DNA of 64,000 nucleotides from Antedon mediterranea (Eukaryota > Echinodermata > Crinoidea > Comatulida > Antedonidae), in contig NC_092675.1 in NCBI RefSeq assembly GCF_964355755.1, forward strand, positions 11,795,312-11,859,311. The letters run 5' to 3'. Each line of letters starts with the position of its first letter. Positions within the stretch are counted from its first letter, which is position 1. This document shows positions 13,455 to 23,966 of this stretch, one piece after another. The notes beneath the pieces were generated by a model. That model saw only the letters and a program-made list of their open reading frames with translations. It had not been told where the DNA came from and made no database searches. Position numbers and translations under genes: made by a program.

Positions 13455-14999
13455 TTTTTTTTTCTGTATTCTTCTTTCTTTCTGTCATTTTTGTGCAGAG
13501 CATATCTCAAAAACGTGTAAAGTTAACATTTCATAACTTTGTCAACATATGGGCATTCACGTGAAGTTGTGCTTTTTTATTTTTGGATGACGTCAGAATT
13601 GCGCAACATGACTTACGCGCGTTTTAACGAATTTCGCGTATTTAACATAGATCGAAAACCATCAAACAATTTAAATTGAAACTTAGCAAAAGTTTAATTT
13701 ATATTCTGCGCTAACTGACTGTCGAAAAACAATGGCATGTCTCACACGAAGTTACGCGCGCACGCGCGCTTAAAATTTTAAAATGCGAAAAATCAATTTC
13801 TAATCAACTTTCTACGCGTTTCATGTCATTTTGAGCATGTAAAAAATTCCCACGCGCGCGCATATTTTTACGCGCGTGGTGCGCACGTAACGTTGAAAAC
13901 AATTTTTTTCGCGTGATTTATGTTTTTCCAGCCTTTTCTAGTAATTTTACCAACTTTTAAACAATTTCGACTTAAAATAACGTCATACGAGCCCGTAGAA
14001 TTGGATAATTTACGTGCGTTTTTTATGAAAAAGTTCAAAAATTCATAAAAATTTGTCAAAATTATACCTTTTTTTAAACAGTTGTAGTTTCTAAACTAAA
14101 CGGTAAAAGTTATTTTTATTACGTATTATGGAAGATGATGAATTGTAAATATCGCATCATGCATCAATATGGTTAACCGGACATTGTGACGTCATCGTAT
14201 GGCCACACGAATATAAAATATAGGGATTTTGTCTCTTTTGTCAAAGCGCATCACATTTAATAGAGCGCATCTCCACTTATCCGTTTTCCATTTTCACCCC
14301 GATTTCGATATTGTCTAGGTCAATCAACTATCCTTCGCATGAGTTAAAAATATTTTAATTTTTATGACATCATCATGCCTAAAAATTTAAATTACGTGTG
14401 CCATGAATTTCATCTTTACAGTAAATTTTAATCTGTTATAGCTCGTACAAATAAAATGTGATAATCACGATTAAAACGTTTTCTGGAAGCTATTGGATTG
14501 TAGATACGAAATCATGAGAAAATGTTGAAAATCGGATGTAGTGACGTCATCATATGGCCAGTTAAGTAAAAAAAGTTGTATTTTCATCTTTTGCGTCATA
14601 ATTCATTACATTTAAAAGAGCGCGCATCAATATTTCACGTATTCAAATTTCTTCTGCACGTTAATATGTTGTCACTGAGATAATTTCCTTCCCAAATTGC
14701 TATCTTAGTGTTTCATTTTGATACCGTCGCCATGTTAAAAATAGGAATAAACGGGGGGTCCCGTAATTTCACCTATTCTACACACTGTATGTAACATGTA
14801 TACAGATTATACCATTTGCACTATATATATACTATATGACACAAAATTGACAGAATTCAACACTAACAGCATATGATATTTTTAAATTCAGGTCATAATG
14901 CCATAATCTTTTTCCGTGTGCAAAATTCCAACGTATGACGTGCGCGTGGCGTTTGTCGTGCGGATAACTAACTCGTCAAAGTGACGAGTTCAAATCTAG
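13455..14999 (+). mobile_element. Helentron copy H11, A-type repeat with C-type tail
   Basis: No 5' hairpin. The 3' inverted repeat is GCGGATAACT (A type), but the segment between hairpin and terminus is TTCAAAT-CTAG, as in family C. It is therefore a recombinant end. CTAG is at 14996-14999. Confidence 0.78.
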
Positions 15000-15035
15000 T
15001 TAGTTATCCGCAACGAAGTTGCAGGATAACTCCTT
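15000..15035 (+). mobile_element. Helentron copy H12, 5' end before the Academ-like insertion
   Basis: This segment holds the first hairpin of H12 (15002-15031; stem GTTATCC-GCAAC, loop GAA). It is cut at ACTC-CTT. The sequence resumes at 20708 with a duplicated CTT, followed by GTGATTGTACGAAATC exactly as in H15, where the same module is uninterrupted (25580 onward). Confidence 0.85.
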
Positions 15036-16606
15036 TAGACAGGTTCCATTTCTCAAAAAACGGCATAGAAAACGAATCAAGAAGCATTTTTGGGTAGAAG
15101 CTGGGATCCACTTGATTTAGGATATTTCGACCTCGCTGATTACGAATATGGCGGATCCCAAGCGAAATTCGGCCATCTAAGCCCTTAATTTGCATAATTA
15201 AAAATGGCGGCCATTTTTTATAATTAACCTATATCTCGAGAACCACTAGTCACAGATAATTAATTTTGGTGTCAAAATGTTTTAAATATATGTTTTTATA
15301 TTCACTTTAATGACACATTTTCTCAAAAAATGGATGCAAGTCTTATTTCTGACATTTTGACCTTTGACCTTGATTTTTCGTATCTCAGTAACCAATAATC
15401 GGAGAGACACGAAATAGGGCTCAAACTGTTCAGAAACTATACATTCTTATTTATTATAATGAAATGTTTTTACAAAAAATTGCCGATTCTACAACTATTG
15501 ACCTTTGAACTATTAGTCAAATATAACAATATAAAAATAATATAACTTTGACAATTGTGGTCTTATGAATTTTTTTTTTCTTTTTAAATTGTTTAAAACA
15601 TGTGTGTTTCTATCCAGTCTAATGGCATATTTTGTACAAGAATGGCCGATAGTATGGTTATTGACCTTTTAACTACAGCATAGGCCATTGTATACTAAAT
15701 ATAATATAATTTCATAACTATGAAATTATTTATACACAATAATAATTAGTAAAATAATAAAATTCACTGCCATCAAATATGATGTGTTATGATTTATATA
15801 GATTAAAAAAAAAAATTTGAATACGCAACTTACATTTGTTGAAATTTGAAATAACCTGCCATCAATATGATGGAGTATGATTATAGATTTTCTAAAATGT
15901 GAACATGTCAGCTACATTTGGAAATTACCTGCCATCAATATGATGGATTATGATTATAGATTTAAAAAAGAATTTGAACACGTAAGCTACATTTGAAAAT
16001 TACCTGCCATCAATATGATGGATTATGATTATAGATTTAAAAAAGAATTTGAACACGTCAGCTACATTTGGAAATTACCTGCCATCAATATGATGGATTA
16101 TGATTATAGATTTAAAAAATAATTTGAACACGTAAGCTACATTTGAAAGTTACCTGCCATCAATATGATGGATTATGATTGTATAGATTTAAAAGAAAAT
16201 GTGAACACGTAAGCTACATTTGGAATGAACATGTTAAGGGCATCAGTTAAGATCATTCATGCAAAGGTTTCCGTCATCTTTAGCGTTGTTACAGCGGCAT
16301 AAAGCTGTACATGGTAGTTTTGACATCTTGCACCTACATCTATTGGTTATGCATCGTGTCTTGCATCCACAATAAATCATCTCTAACGAAGCAGTAGGAA
16401 TAGCTTCATTTTTCAGAAGCACTGGTTGAAGTTTACCATTAGATAGCTCCCAACCAAAATATGTTGGTGATGGCAAGTGCTGGATTGGCGATACAGCTTT
16501 TTTTCCATACGAGTGCTTGGAAGTGTGCTCTTTTTATATGTTGGTGCACGGCATCGCTTGTTGGAGGTAATGCCTCTGGTTTTATTTGGTTAAAAGCCTA
16601 ACTTCA
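15036..16606. repeat. left inverted arm of the Academ-like element
   Basis: It is complementary to 19083-20707. The first 45 bp are imperfect; from 15079 (AAGAAGCATTTTTGGG) the match is close. It contains ATGGCGGCCATTTTT near 15205, a run of about 80-bp tandem units at 15760-16215, and the end of the transposase gene. Confidence 0.85.
15760..16215. repeat. about 80-bp tandem repeat in the left arm
   Basis: Roughly six units, each containing the near-palindrome CCATCAATATGATGG, then ATTATGATTATAGATTTAAA and GAACACGTAAGCTACATTTG. Units closer to the gene are more uniform; the outermost ones are degenerate. Confidence 0.85.
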
Positions 16607-16762
16607 TTGGTACTTTTAACTTGACCAACACCGTAAACGTAGCAAATGAATCTTTCCGATTTCATAATAACTTGGTCACTGATAGGTTTTCTCCCAGGTC
16701 TTTAATTTGTTCATACTTTTTTTTTAATACTTCCCATGCCGATGCCTTTGAGTGACCACTTA
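16243..16762 (-). pseudogene. Academ-like transposase C-terminal part with Cys8 cluster, broken
   Basis: Read on the minus strand from the Harbinger-like insertion. A segment near 16735-16690 reads AWEVLKKKYEQIKDLGENL. After a frame change comes SERFICYVYGVGQVKSTNEV. After another comes IKPEALPPTSDAVHQHIKR followed by AHFQALVW. The final open stretch (16476-16243) reads PTYFGWELSNGKLQPVLL, then a cluster of eight cysteines within 27 residues (CGCKTRC...RCRC...PC...CRC) plus a ninth. The cysteine pattern resembles the Tesmin/CXC-like clusters at the end of these transposases, presumably a zinc-binding DNA contact. The stop is TTA at 16243-16245 on the plus strand. At least three frame changes make it non-functional. 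Confidence 0.7.
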
Positions 16763-18487
16763 GGGGCCGTCCAAAAACTAATTTTCCGCGAGTTCCGCGA
16801 TTTTACCTTCATAGTTCATTGAACCTCGTTTCCGCGGAACGTGCGATACAAAAATTTTCATTCGGAATGCTCGCGGAACGCAATTGATGAATATTCATAT
16901 CAACAATCAAAATGTTGCCGCCCACATATCGCGAGTTCCGCGGGTAGCGGCCTAATAAATAGATGAGATCATAGTACAGAATAGCACGTTTTTTTAGGCC
17001 TAGCTAGGTTGGCCGACTACGACTACAGTAGGCTAGTACTCTACTAGGCCTAGTCCTACTTAAACTACTCTGATAGTACTAACGGAGAAAATGATACCAA
17101 AACAATTTGTTTGTAGGCATTAACTACAACTATTCATACACAGGGTTTCAACCACGGTAAAATTCAAGCCAATGACATTATGTAGTAGAATATAAATTAT
17201 AGTTATTTTCCGAGTTTCGATTTTTAAACCTTTTTTTTTTAATATAAAATTCAAAACACGGACGGACGCCGACCCCTCTCTCTCTCTGTTAGTTTAGAAT
17301 TAATTCTGCACATGTATTGTGGACTATACCATTTCTTTGAGGTCGGTAAAAATGCGTTCGTTAATTTAGTGTACGACGTTGTTAAACAAGATTTTTCGAT
17401 GATCTGTCGGCTGGATTATTGAGGTGGGTGCGATAAAATATAAATATAATATACTTCCAACGATCTTCGGATTGAGGTGCGTGTTTAACTTTGTTACTAA
17501 AAGTGGACACCCCTAATTTTAGACGTATAATGGACTGCACCATGCAGGAACGCACATGGTATTTTCTTATCAGAGGGTGCGTGTACGTCAAAAGGAATTG
17601 TTTTTCCAACGATCCTTCTAGATCTTTCGTGCGTGGAGGATGTATGTAGGCCTACACGACGCCGTGTGAAATTTCTTATCAGAGGGGTGCGTGTGCGTCA
17701 AATGGAATTGTTTTCCCAATGAATTGAATTGCATGTGTTCTCGATCGGATCGGCGGTGGGAGGATAGGTTAGGAGTGCGTGTAATGCGTCGTAATCTGAT
17801 TTATTATTTCCTTTCTGTACTGTACACAGGGGACTATCATTGTTTAACAAGCAAGCATTTCATAATAAATCTAGGCCTACCTTGGTAGTTGTTTTTACCA
17901 GGCTAGGGGCGTGGCAATGACAATGTGGCGACAACGTTAAAAAATGTAAACGCAAGAAGGAGGCCTCTGCAAGCAAGGGAAATCCCCTTGCAAAGAAGTC
18001 AGGCGATGTTTGCGTCTCGTCCGAGTCGTTGTGTAAACAAATCTTCTTGACATTATTTTCTATCTACTTCAGTGGTTTTTATTGTGGTTAAACTCGGGAA
18101 GGGCACTCACATTTCATTTATTATTATCTATATATTTATTAATAACAAAAACAAGATCAGACACACGAATGGATATAATAATTGTAAACAATATTGAAAT
18201 ATAATATTTGTTCTTCTGTAGAAATCAATTACCGTAATACCTGGCTGGCAAAGCGTTATTCAAATGAGCACTATATTCTCTAGTATTGGCAATACTGCCG
18301 CGAGTTCCGCGATATTGTAAGGCTTTCGCGAGTCTCGCGATATTAATTAATATTCATGAGTTCCGCGAGAAATTCAAGCTTGAATGATTTTGCCTCATTA
18401 CCGCAAGAGACGTTCACTTTCATGGTTGAGTAAGTAATAGGGTATGTTATCGCGGAACTCGCGGAAAATTAGTTTTTGGACGGCCCC
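16763..18487. mobile_element. Harbinger-like non-autonomous element nested in the Academ-like gene
   Basis: Perfect 39-bp terminal inverted repeats start GGGGCCGTCCAAAAACTAAT and run to CCGCGAT. They are flanked by a TTA duplication (16760-16762 and 18488-18490). A 3-bp TTA target and GGGCCGTCC ends fit PIF/Harbinger. Further copies of CGCGAGTTCCGCG or close variants sit inside both ends (16817, 16872, 16929; 18300, 18328, 18358), likely transposase-binding sites. The core (16980-18290) has no convincing gene. It contains a direct repeat of about 45 bp (CTTATCAGAGGGTGCGTGT near 17570 and 17675). The insertion splits the Academ-like coding remnant. Confidence 0.75.
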
Positions 18488-18490
18488 TTA

Positions 18491-19048
18491 GATATGAGCA
18501 GTGAAGATTTAAATTACTGTATGTATGTATTAATGTAATTTAACTCTTCCCTGGATATGAGTAGTATCGCATCCACTAATAGTGTGGAATGGAATCAGTG
18601 CTTTTGTAGAACCCTCGGGCAAGGCTTGAAAAATGTCTTTTATAGATACTTTCTTTTTTTGGATGTCCCTGTCATCATCCATTTGGATACCATGCTTTGG
18701 TAGTGAGACACTAGAATCACTAGTACGTCTGTATCCCTAGAAGCAACTACAACTGTGTCGTATCGGACATTGGCAGCATGACAAGTCTCGTGTCCGATTC
18801 TTCATGGTCTGCGACCAGAGACAACGTATTCGTGTAGACTTTTGATGATTTAACAACTGATTCTTTCATAAATCCACCAGCTGTGACAATTTCTTTGTCT
18901 ATAGGAGCTTGACGAATCAACTCCTCTGATAGAAATCGTGTCAGATCTGCATTATTATCTTGTAATGCCAAAAAGTTTGACCAGCAATTTGGCAGCGGTA
19001 TTTCACCACTTTCTATAATTCGACGAATTGGTCTCTGTGTTTTGGTTC
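18491..19048 (-). pseudogene. Academ-like transposase, XPG/FEN-like nuclease segment, broken
   Basis: On the minus strand, from 19048 down, the frame reads TKTQRPIRRIIESGEIPLP, then CWSNFLALQDNNADLTRFLS and EELIRQ...EIVTAGGF, and reaches HEESDTRL near 18790. A frame change follows. The next frame gives HAANVRYDTVVVASRDTDVL and VILVSHYQSM. A second change in an A-rich stretch leads to VSIKDIFQALPEGSTKALIP, then FHTISGCDTTHIQGRV and a stop. The acidic blocks HEExDTR, SRDTDVLVLL and GCDTT are the hallmarks of the XPG/FEN-like nuclease in these elements and would carry metal-binding carboxylates. The piece ends where the Harbinger-like element has inserted. Its continuation is 16243-16762. Confidence 0.7.
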
Positions 19049-19104
19049 ATCTTTGTCTGGTGGTGTCCTTTATCGACAGTTTTAAGTTAGGCATGCCATG
19101 TTTT

Positions 19105-19440
19105 AAAAAAACCAGAGCCATTACCTCCAAGAAGCGATGCAGTGCACCAGCATATAAAAAGAGAACACTTCCAAGCACTCGTATTGAAAAAAGCTGTATC
19201 GCCAATCCAGCATTTGCCATCACCAACAGATTTTGGGTGGGAGCTATCTAATGGTAAACTTCAACCAGTGCTTCTGAAAATTGAAGCTATTCCTACTGCT
19301 TCGTTTTAGATGATTTATTGTGGATGCAAGACACGATGCATAACCATATAGATGTAGGTGCAAAAAGTCAAAACTACCATGTACAGCTTTATGCTACTGT
19401 AACAACGCTAAAGATGACGACGGAAACCTTAGCATGGAAT
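19105..19440 (+). pseudogene. inverted second copy of the transposase C-terminal end
   Basis: This is the mirror-image copy in the right arm. It keeps one open frame where the left copy is shifted: PEPLPPRSDAVHQHIKREHF, QALVLKKAVSPIQHLPSPTD, then FGWELSNGKLQPVLLK and IEAIPTASF, followed by an in-frame TAG near 19308. The same frame resumes with MIYCGCKTRCIT and then breaks, so the cysteine cluster is destroyed. The two copies carry different lesions, so they decayed independently after the arms formed. Confidence 0.7.
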
Positions 19441-19479
19441 GATCAAAACTGATGCCCTTAACATGTTCATTCCAAATGT

Positions 19480-19990
19480 AGCTTAGGTGTTCACTTTTCT
19501 TTCAAACCTATAGGCCTACAATCATAATCCATCATATTGATGGCAGGTAATTTCCAAATTTCCAAATGTAGCTGACGTGTTCAAATTGTTTTTTAATTCT
19601 ATAATCATAATCAATCATATTGATGGCAGGTACTATACAATCATAATCCATCATATTGATGGCATTTAATTTCCAAATTTCCAAATGTAGCTGACGTGTT
19701 CAAATTCTTTTTAAAATCTATAATCATAATCCATCATATTGATGGCAGGTAATTTTCAAATGTAGCTTATGTGTTCAATTTCTTTTTTAAATCTATAATC
19801 ATAATCCATCATATTGATGGCAGGTAATTTCCAAATGTAGCTGACATGTTCACATTTAAAAAAATCTATAATCATACTCCATTATATTGATGACAGGTAA
19901 TTTCAAATTTCAACAAATGTAACTTGCGTGTTCAATTTTTTTTTTTTTTATCTATATAAATCATAACACATCATATTTGATGGCAGTGAA
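19480..19990. repeat. about 80-bp tandem repeat in the right arm
   Basis: Inverted counterpart of the left-arm repeat, with CCATCATATTGATGGCAGGT and CAAATGTAGCTGACGTGTTC as the constant blocks. Around 19625-19660 one unit is truncated, giving an extra half-unit not seen in the left arm. Confidence 0.85.
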
Positions 19991-20707
19991 TTTTATAATT
20001 TTACTAATTATTATTGTGTATAAATAATTTCATAGTTATGCAATTATATTATATTCAGTATACAGTAGGCCTATGCTGTAGTTTAAAGGTCAATAACCAT
20101 ACTATCGGCCATTCTTGTACAAAATGTGCCATTAGACTGGATAGAAACACACATGTTTTAAACAATTTAAAAAGAAAAAAAAATTCATAAGACCACAATT
20201 TTCAAAGTTATATTATTATTATATTATTATATTTGACTAATAGTTCAAAGGTCAATAGTTGTAGAATCGGCCATTTTTTGTAAAAACATTTCATTATAAT
20301 AAATAAGAATGTATAGTTTCTGAACAATTTGAGCCCTATTTCGTGTCTCTCCGATTATTGGTTACTGAGATACGATAAATCAAGGTCAAGGGTCAAAATG
20401 TCAGAAATAAGACTTGCATCCATTTTTTGAGAAAATGTGTCATTAAAGTGAATATAAAAACATATATTTAAAACATTCTGACACCAAAATTAATTATCTG
20501 TGACTGGTGGTTCTCGAGATATAGGGTAATTATAAAAAATGGCCGCCATTTTTAATTATGCAAATTAAGGGCTTAGATGGCCGAATTTCGCTTGGGATCC
20601 GCCATATTCGTAATCAGCGAGGTCGAAATATCCTAAATCAAGTGGATCCCAGCTTCTACCCAAAAATGCTTCTTACATCATATTTCAGAGGAAATAGAAC
20701 TTGTCTA

Positions 20708-22436
20708 CTTGTGATTGTACGAAATCATCATCATCTTTTTTTTTAGTTATCCGCATTCAGCGGATAACTCCTTGTAACTGTATGAAATCATCTTTTTTTT
20801 TTTTTTTTCTGTATTATTAGTTATCCGCTTAGTAGCGGATAACTCCTTGTAATCGTCCTGTTCCTTTTTAAGTTGCGGATAACCCTTGTTATTGTCACGT
20901 TTCTTTTTTTATCTTCTTTGTTATTCTTCTTTCTTTCCCAGAATTTTGTGTCACGCATATCTGTCATTCTTGTAAACATAACATTTTATAACTTGGTCAA
21001 TATATGGACATTTACATGAAGTTGTGCACCTCCATATTTTTAATGACGTTAGAGTCGCGCAGCGTAAGTTACGTGCGATTTTATGAATTTCAATGATTGA
21101 TCATAGATTATAAACCAAAAGTCATTTTGTATTGACACTTGGTGAACATTTAAGTCATATCAAGGGCGAACTTTCTATGGATTAAAAATGGCATGTTTCA
21201 CAAGAAGTTACGCGCGCACGCGCATTTAAAATTTTAAAATGCGCAAAATTAATTTCTAATCAACTTTCTACGCTGATCATGACATTTTGAGCCTGTCAAA
21301 AATTACCGCGCGCACAAAATATTTTACGCGCGTGGTGTGCACGTAGCGTTAAAAAACAGATTTTTTGCGTGATTTATGTTTTTTCAGCCTCTTTCTAGTA
21401 ATTTTACCAAGTTTTAAAGAATTTCGACTTAAAATCACGTCATACGAGCACGTTGATTTAGACCATTTGCGCGCATTTCTGTTGAAAAAGTTAGAAAATA
21501 TTGTCAAAATAATGCCTATTTTGAATCTATTATAGCTCTTTAGGATCAAAGGTGATCCCCAATTTTTTTAACTTATTATGCAAGAAGATAAACTGTAGAT
21601 ATGAACTCATGCAGAATTTTTACCTCTCGGATGTTATGACGTCATCGTATGGCCACACGAATGTAAAAAATAGGATTTTTGTCTATTTCGTTATTGCTCA
21701 TCACATTCAACAAAGCGCATCTCGCTCATACGAATTCCATTTCCCCCAAGATTTATTATTGTCTACGTCAATCAATTATCTTTCGCATGAGTTAAAAATA
21801 TTGTAATTGTTATGACGTCATCATGTCTAAAAATGTAAATAACGTGGGTCACTTATTTTAATCTTTACAGTAAATTTTAATCTGTTATAGCTCGTCTGAA
21901 TAAAAAGTGATATTCATGATTAAAACGTTTTCTGGAAGCTATTGGATTGTAGATACGAAATCATGTGAACATTTTGCCAATCAGATGTTGTGACGTCATC
22001 ATATGGCCAATTGAATAAAAAAGTCGTATTTTCACCTCTTGCGTAAAAGTTCATTGCGTTTAAACGAGAACGCATCTCACTTTTACGTGCCCAAAATTCT
22101 TCAAATTTGTATTAATGTAAATAATTAGAAAATTATCTTCTAAAATTGTTATTTTTATATGTCAATTTGATGATGTCATCGTGTTAATAATTGGATTTAA
22201 AAGATGGGTCCCGTAATTCCGTCTATGCTACACTGTCTATAACATATACAGTGTATTCTGTAAATACTGTAATATGATGTATGCTACAAAATAGGTACAA
22301 TTCAGCACTGTAAACATATTTATTTCATGTCAAAGGATGGCATAATAATTGTCGGCGTTTATATATTTTAAACGTATGTGCATGTTGCGTATGCGCGGAT
22401 AACCCGAACTCGTCAAAGTGACGAGTTCAAATCTAG
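20708..22436 (+). mobile_element. Helentron copy H12, remainder after the insertion
   Basis: After the duplicated CTT the first module is completed. Two A/T-type hairpins (20745-20769, 20819-20844) and a half hairpin of the GGATAACCC type (about 20868-20880) follow, then the body. It ends with a family C terminus (GCGGATAACCCG, TTCAAAT-CTAG at 22433-22436). The module nearest the body matches the 3' repeat type. Confidence 0.8.
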
Positions 22437-23966
22437 TTTTTTCTTATTTCTTTCTCCCCCATTTTTGTGTCTCACGTATCTCAAAAACTTGTAAACATAA
22501 CATTTCATAACTTTGTCAACATATGGGCATATACGTGAAGTTGTGCACCTCCTATTTTTGAATGACGTCAGAGTTGCGCAACGTGACTTACGCGCGATTT
22601 TATGATTTTTTATGACTGACCATAGATTAAAAACCAAGCGTAATTTTGTTTTGACACTTTGTGAAAATTTAAGTCATATCAAGTGCAAATTTTCTATGGA
22701 TTAAAAATGGCATGTTTTACAAGAAGTTATGCGCGCACGCGCATTTAAAATTTCAAAATCCGCAAAATTAATTTCTAATCAACTTTCTACGCTGATCATG
22801 ACATTTTGAGCATGTCAAAAATTCCCACGCGCGCGTTAAAATTTACGCGTAAGGGGCGCACGGAGTATGAAAACCATGTTTTTTTTCTTGAATTTTGAGT
22901 GTCCAGCCTTTCGTAGTCATTTTAAACAAGATTGACATCATTTCAAGTTAAAATGACGTCATACGTACACGTTGATTTAGACCATTTGCATGCGTTTTAG
23001 TTGCAAAAGTGACAAAATATTGTCAAAATTATGCCTATTTTGAATCTATTATAGCTCATCAGGATCAAAGGTGACCCCAATTTGTTTTAACTTATTATGC
23101 ATGAAGATAAATTGTAGATATAAATTCATGCAGAATTTTTACCTCTCGGAAGTTATGACGTCATCGTATGGCCACACGAATGTAAAATATAGGATTTTTG
23201 TATCTTTCCTCATAGCTCATCACATTTAATAGAGCGCATCTCCAATTATCTGTTTTCCATTTTCACCCCGATTTTTATATTATCTAGGTCAATCAACTAT
23301 CTTTCACTTGAGTTAAACATATTTTAATTTTTATGACGTCATCATGTCTAAAAATTAAAATAACGTGGGTCATTTATTTTCATCCTTACAGTAAATTTCA
23401 ATCTGTCATAGCTCGTCAAAATAAAACGTGATAATCATGATTAAAACGTTTTCTGGAAGCTATTGGATTGTAGATACGAATTCATGTAAACATTTTTCCA
23501 ATCTGATGTTTTGACGTCATCATATGGCCAGTTGAATAAAAAAAGTCGTATTTTCATATTTTACGTAATAGTTCATCACATTAAAAAGGGCGCGCATCTA
23601 TATTTTACGTACTCAAATTTCTTCTACACGTTAATATGTGGTTGCTGAGATAATGTCCTTCCGAAATTGCTATCTTAGTGTTTCATTTTGATACCGCCGC
23701 CATGTTAAAAATAAGAATAAACGTGGGGTCCCGTAATTTCACCTATTCTACACTGTATGTAACACGTATACAGATTATACTGTTTATACTGTATATACTA
23801 TATGACACAAAATTGACAGAATTCGGCACTAACAGCATATGATATTCTTCAGTTCAGGTCATAATGTCATAATCTTTTTCCTTTTGCAAAATTCCAACGT
23901 ATGACGTGCGCGTGGCGTTTGTCGTGCGGATAACTAACTCGTCAAAGTGACGAGTTACATTTCTAG
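22437..23966 (+). mobile_element. Helentron copy H13, family A, no 5' hairpin
   Basis: 1530 bp. The two internal modules can be aligned by eye: 23048-23240 (TATAGCTCATCAGGATCAAA ... ATTGTAGATAT ... TGACGTCATCGTATGGCC ... CTCATCACATTTAATAGAGC) and 23405-23605 (CATAGCTCGTCAAAATAAAA ... ATTGTAGATAC ... TGACGTCATCATATGGCC ... TTCATCACATTAAAAAGGGC). Five TGACGTCA palindromes occur (22563, 22954, 23156, 23334, 23512). The end is ACATTT-CTAG. Confidence 0.82.

Larger units (their letters stand above)
15036..20707 (-). mobile_element. Academ-like DNA transposon with about 1.6-kb inverted arms
   Basis: The outer boundaries are set by an empty-site comparison: H12 reads ACTC-CTT on the left and CTT-GTGATTG on the right, giving a 3-bp CTT target duplication. 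The ends are TAGACAGGTTCCATTTC and, reversed, TAGACAAGTTCTATTTC. Near-identical arms run 15036-16606 and 19083-20707. The central minus-strand remnant encodes an XPG/FEN-like nuclease segment (HEESDTR, SRDTDVLV, SGCDTT), and the arms encode a Cys8-type cluster. A 3-4-bp duplication, an XPG-like nuclease and a Cys8 cluster together are what I recall as the definition of Academ, hence the call. The N-terminal part of the transposase is absent, so the copy is not autonomous. Another nuclease-bearing superfamily cannot be excluded without a search. Confidence 0.6.
19083..20707. repeat. right inverted arm of the Academ-like element
   Basis: Reverse-complement partner of 15036-16606. It starts with TTAAGTTAGGC, the complement of GCCTAACTTC at 16597, and ends GTCTA next to the CTT duplication. 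Indels, mostly in the tandem units, account for the length difference. Confidence 0.85.

Noticed and set aside
17382-17609. 75-codon minus-strand frame inside the Harbinger-like element
   Set aside because: No transposase or Myb-like motif. It spans one of two direct repeats and is probably non-coding.
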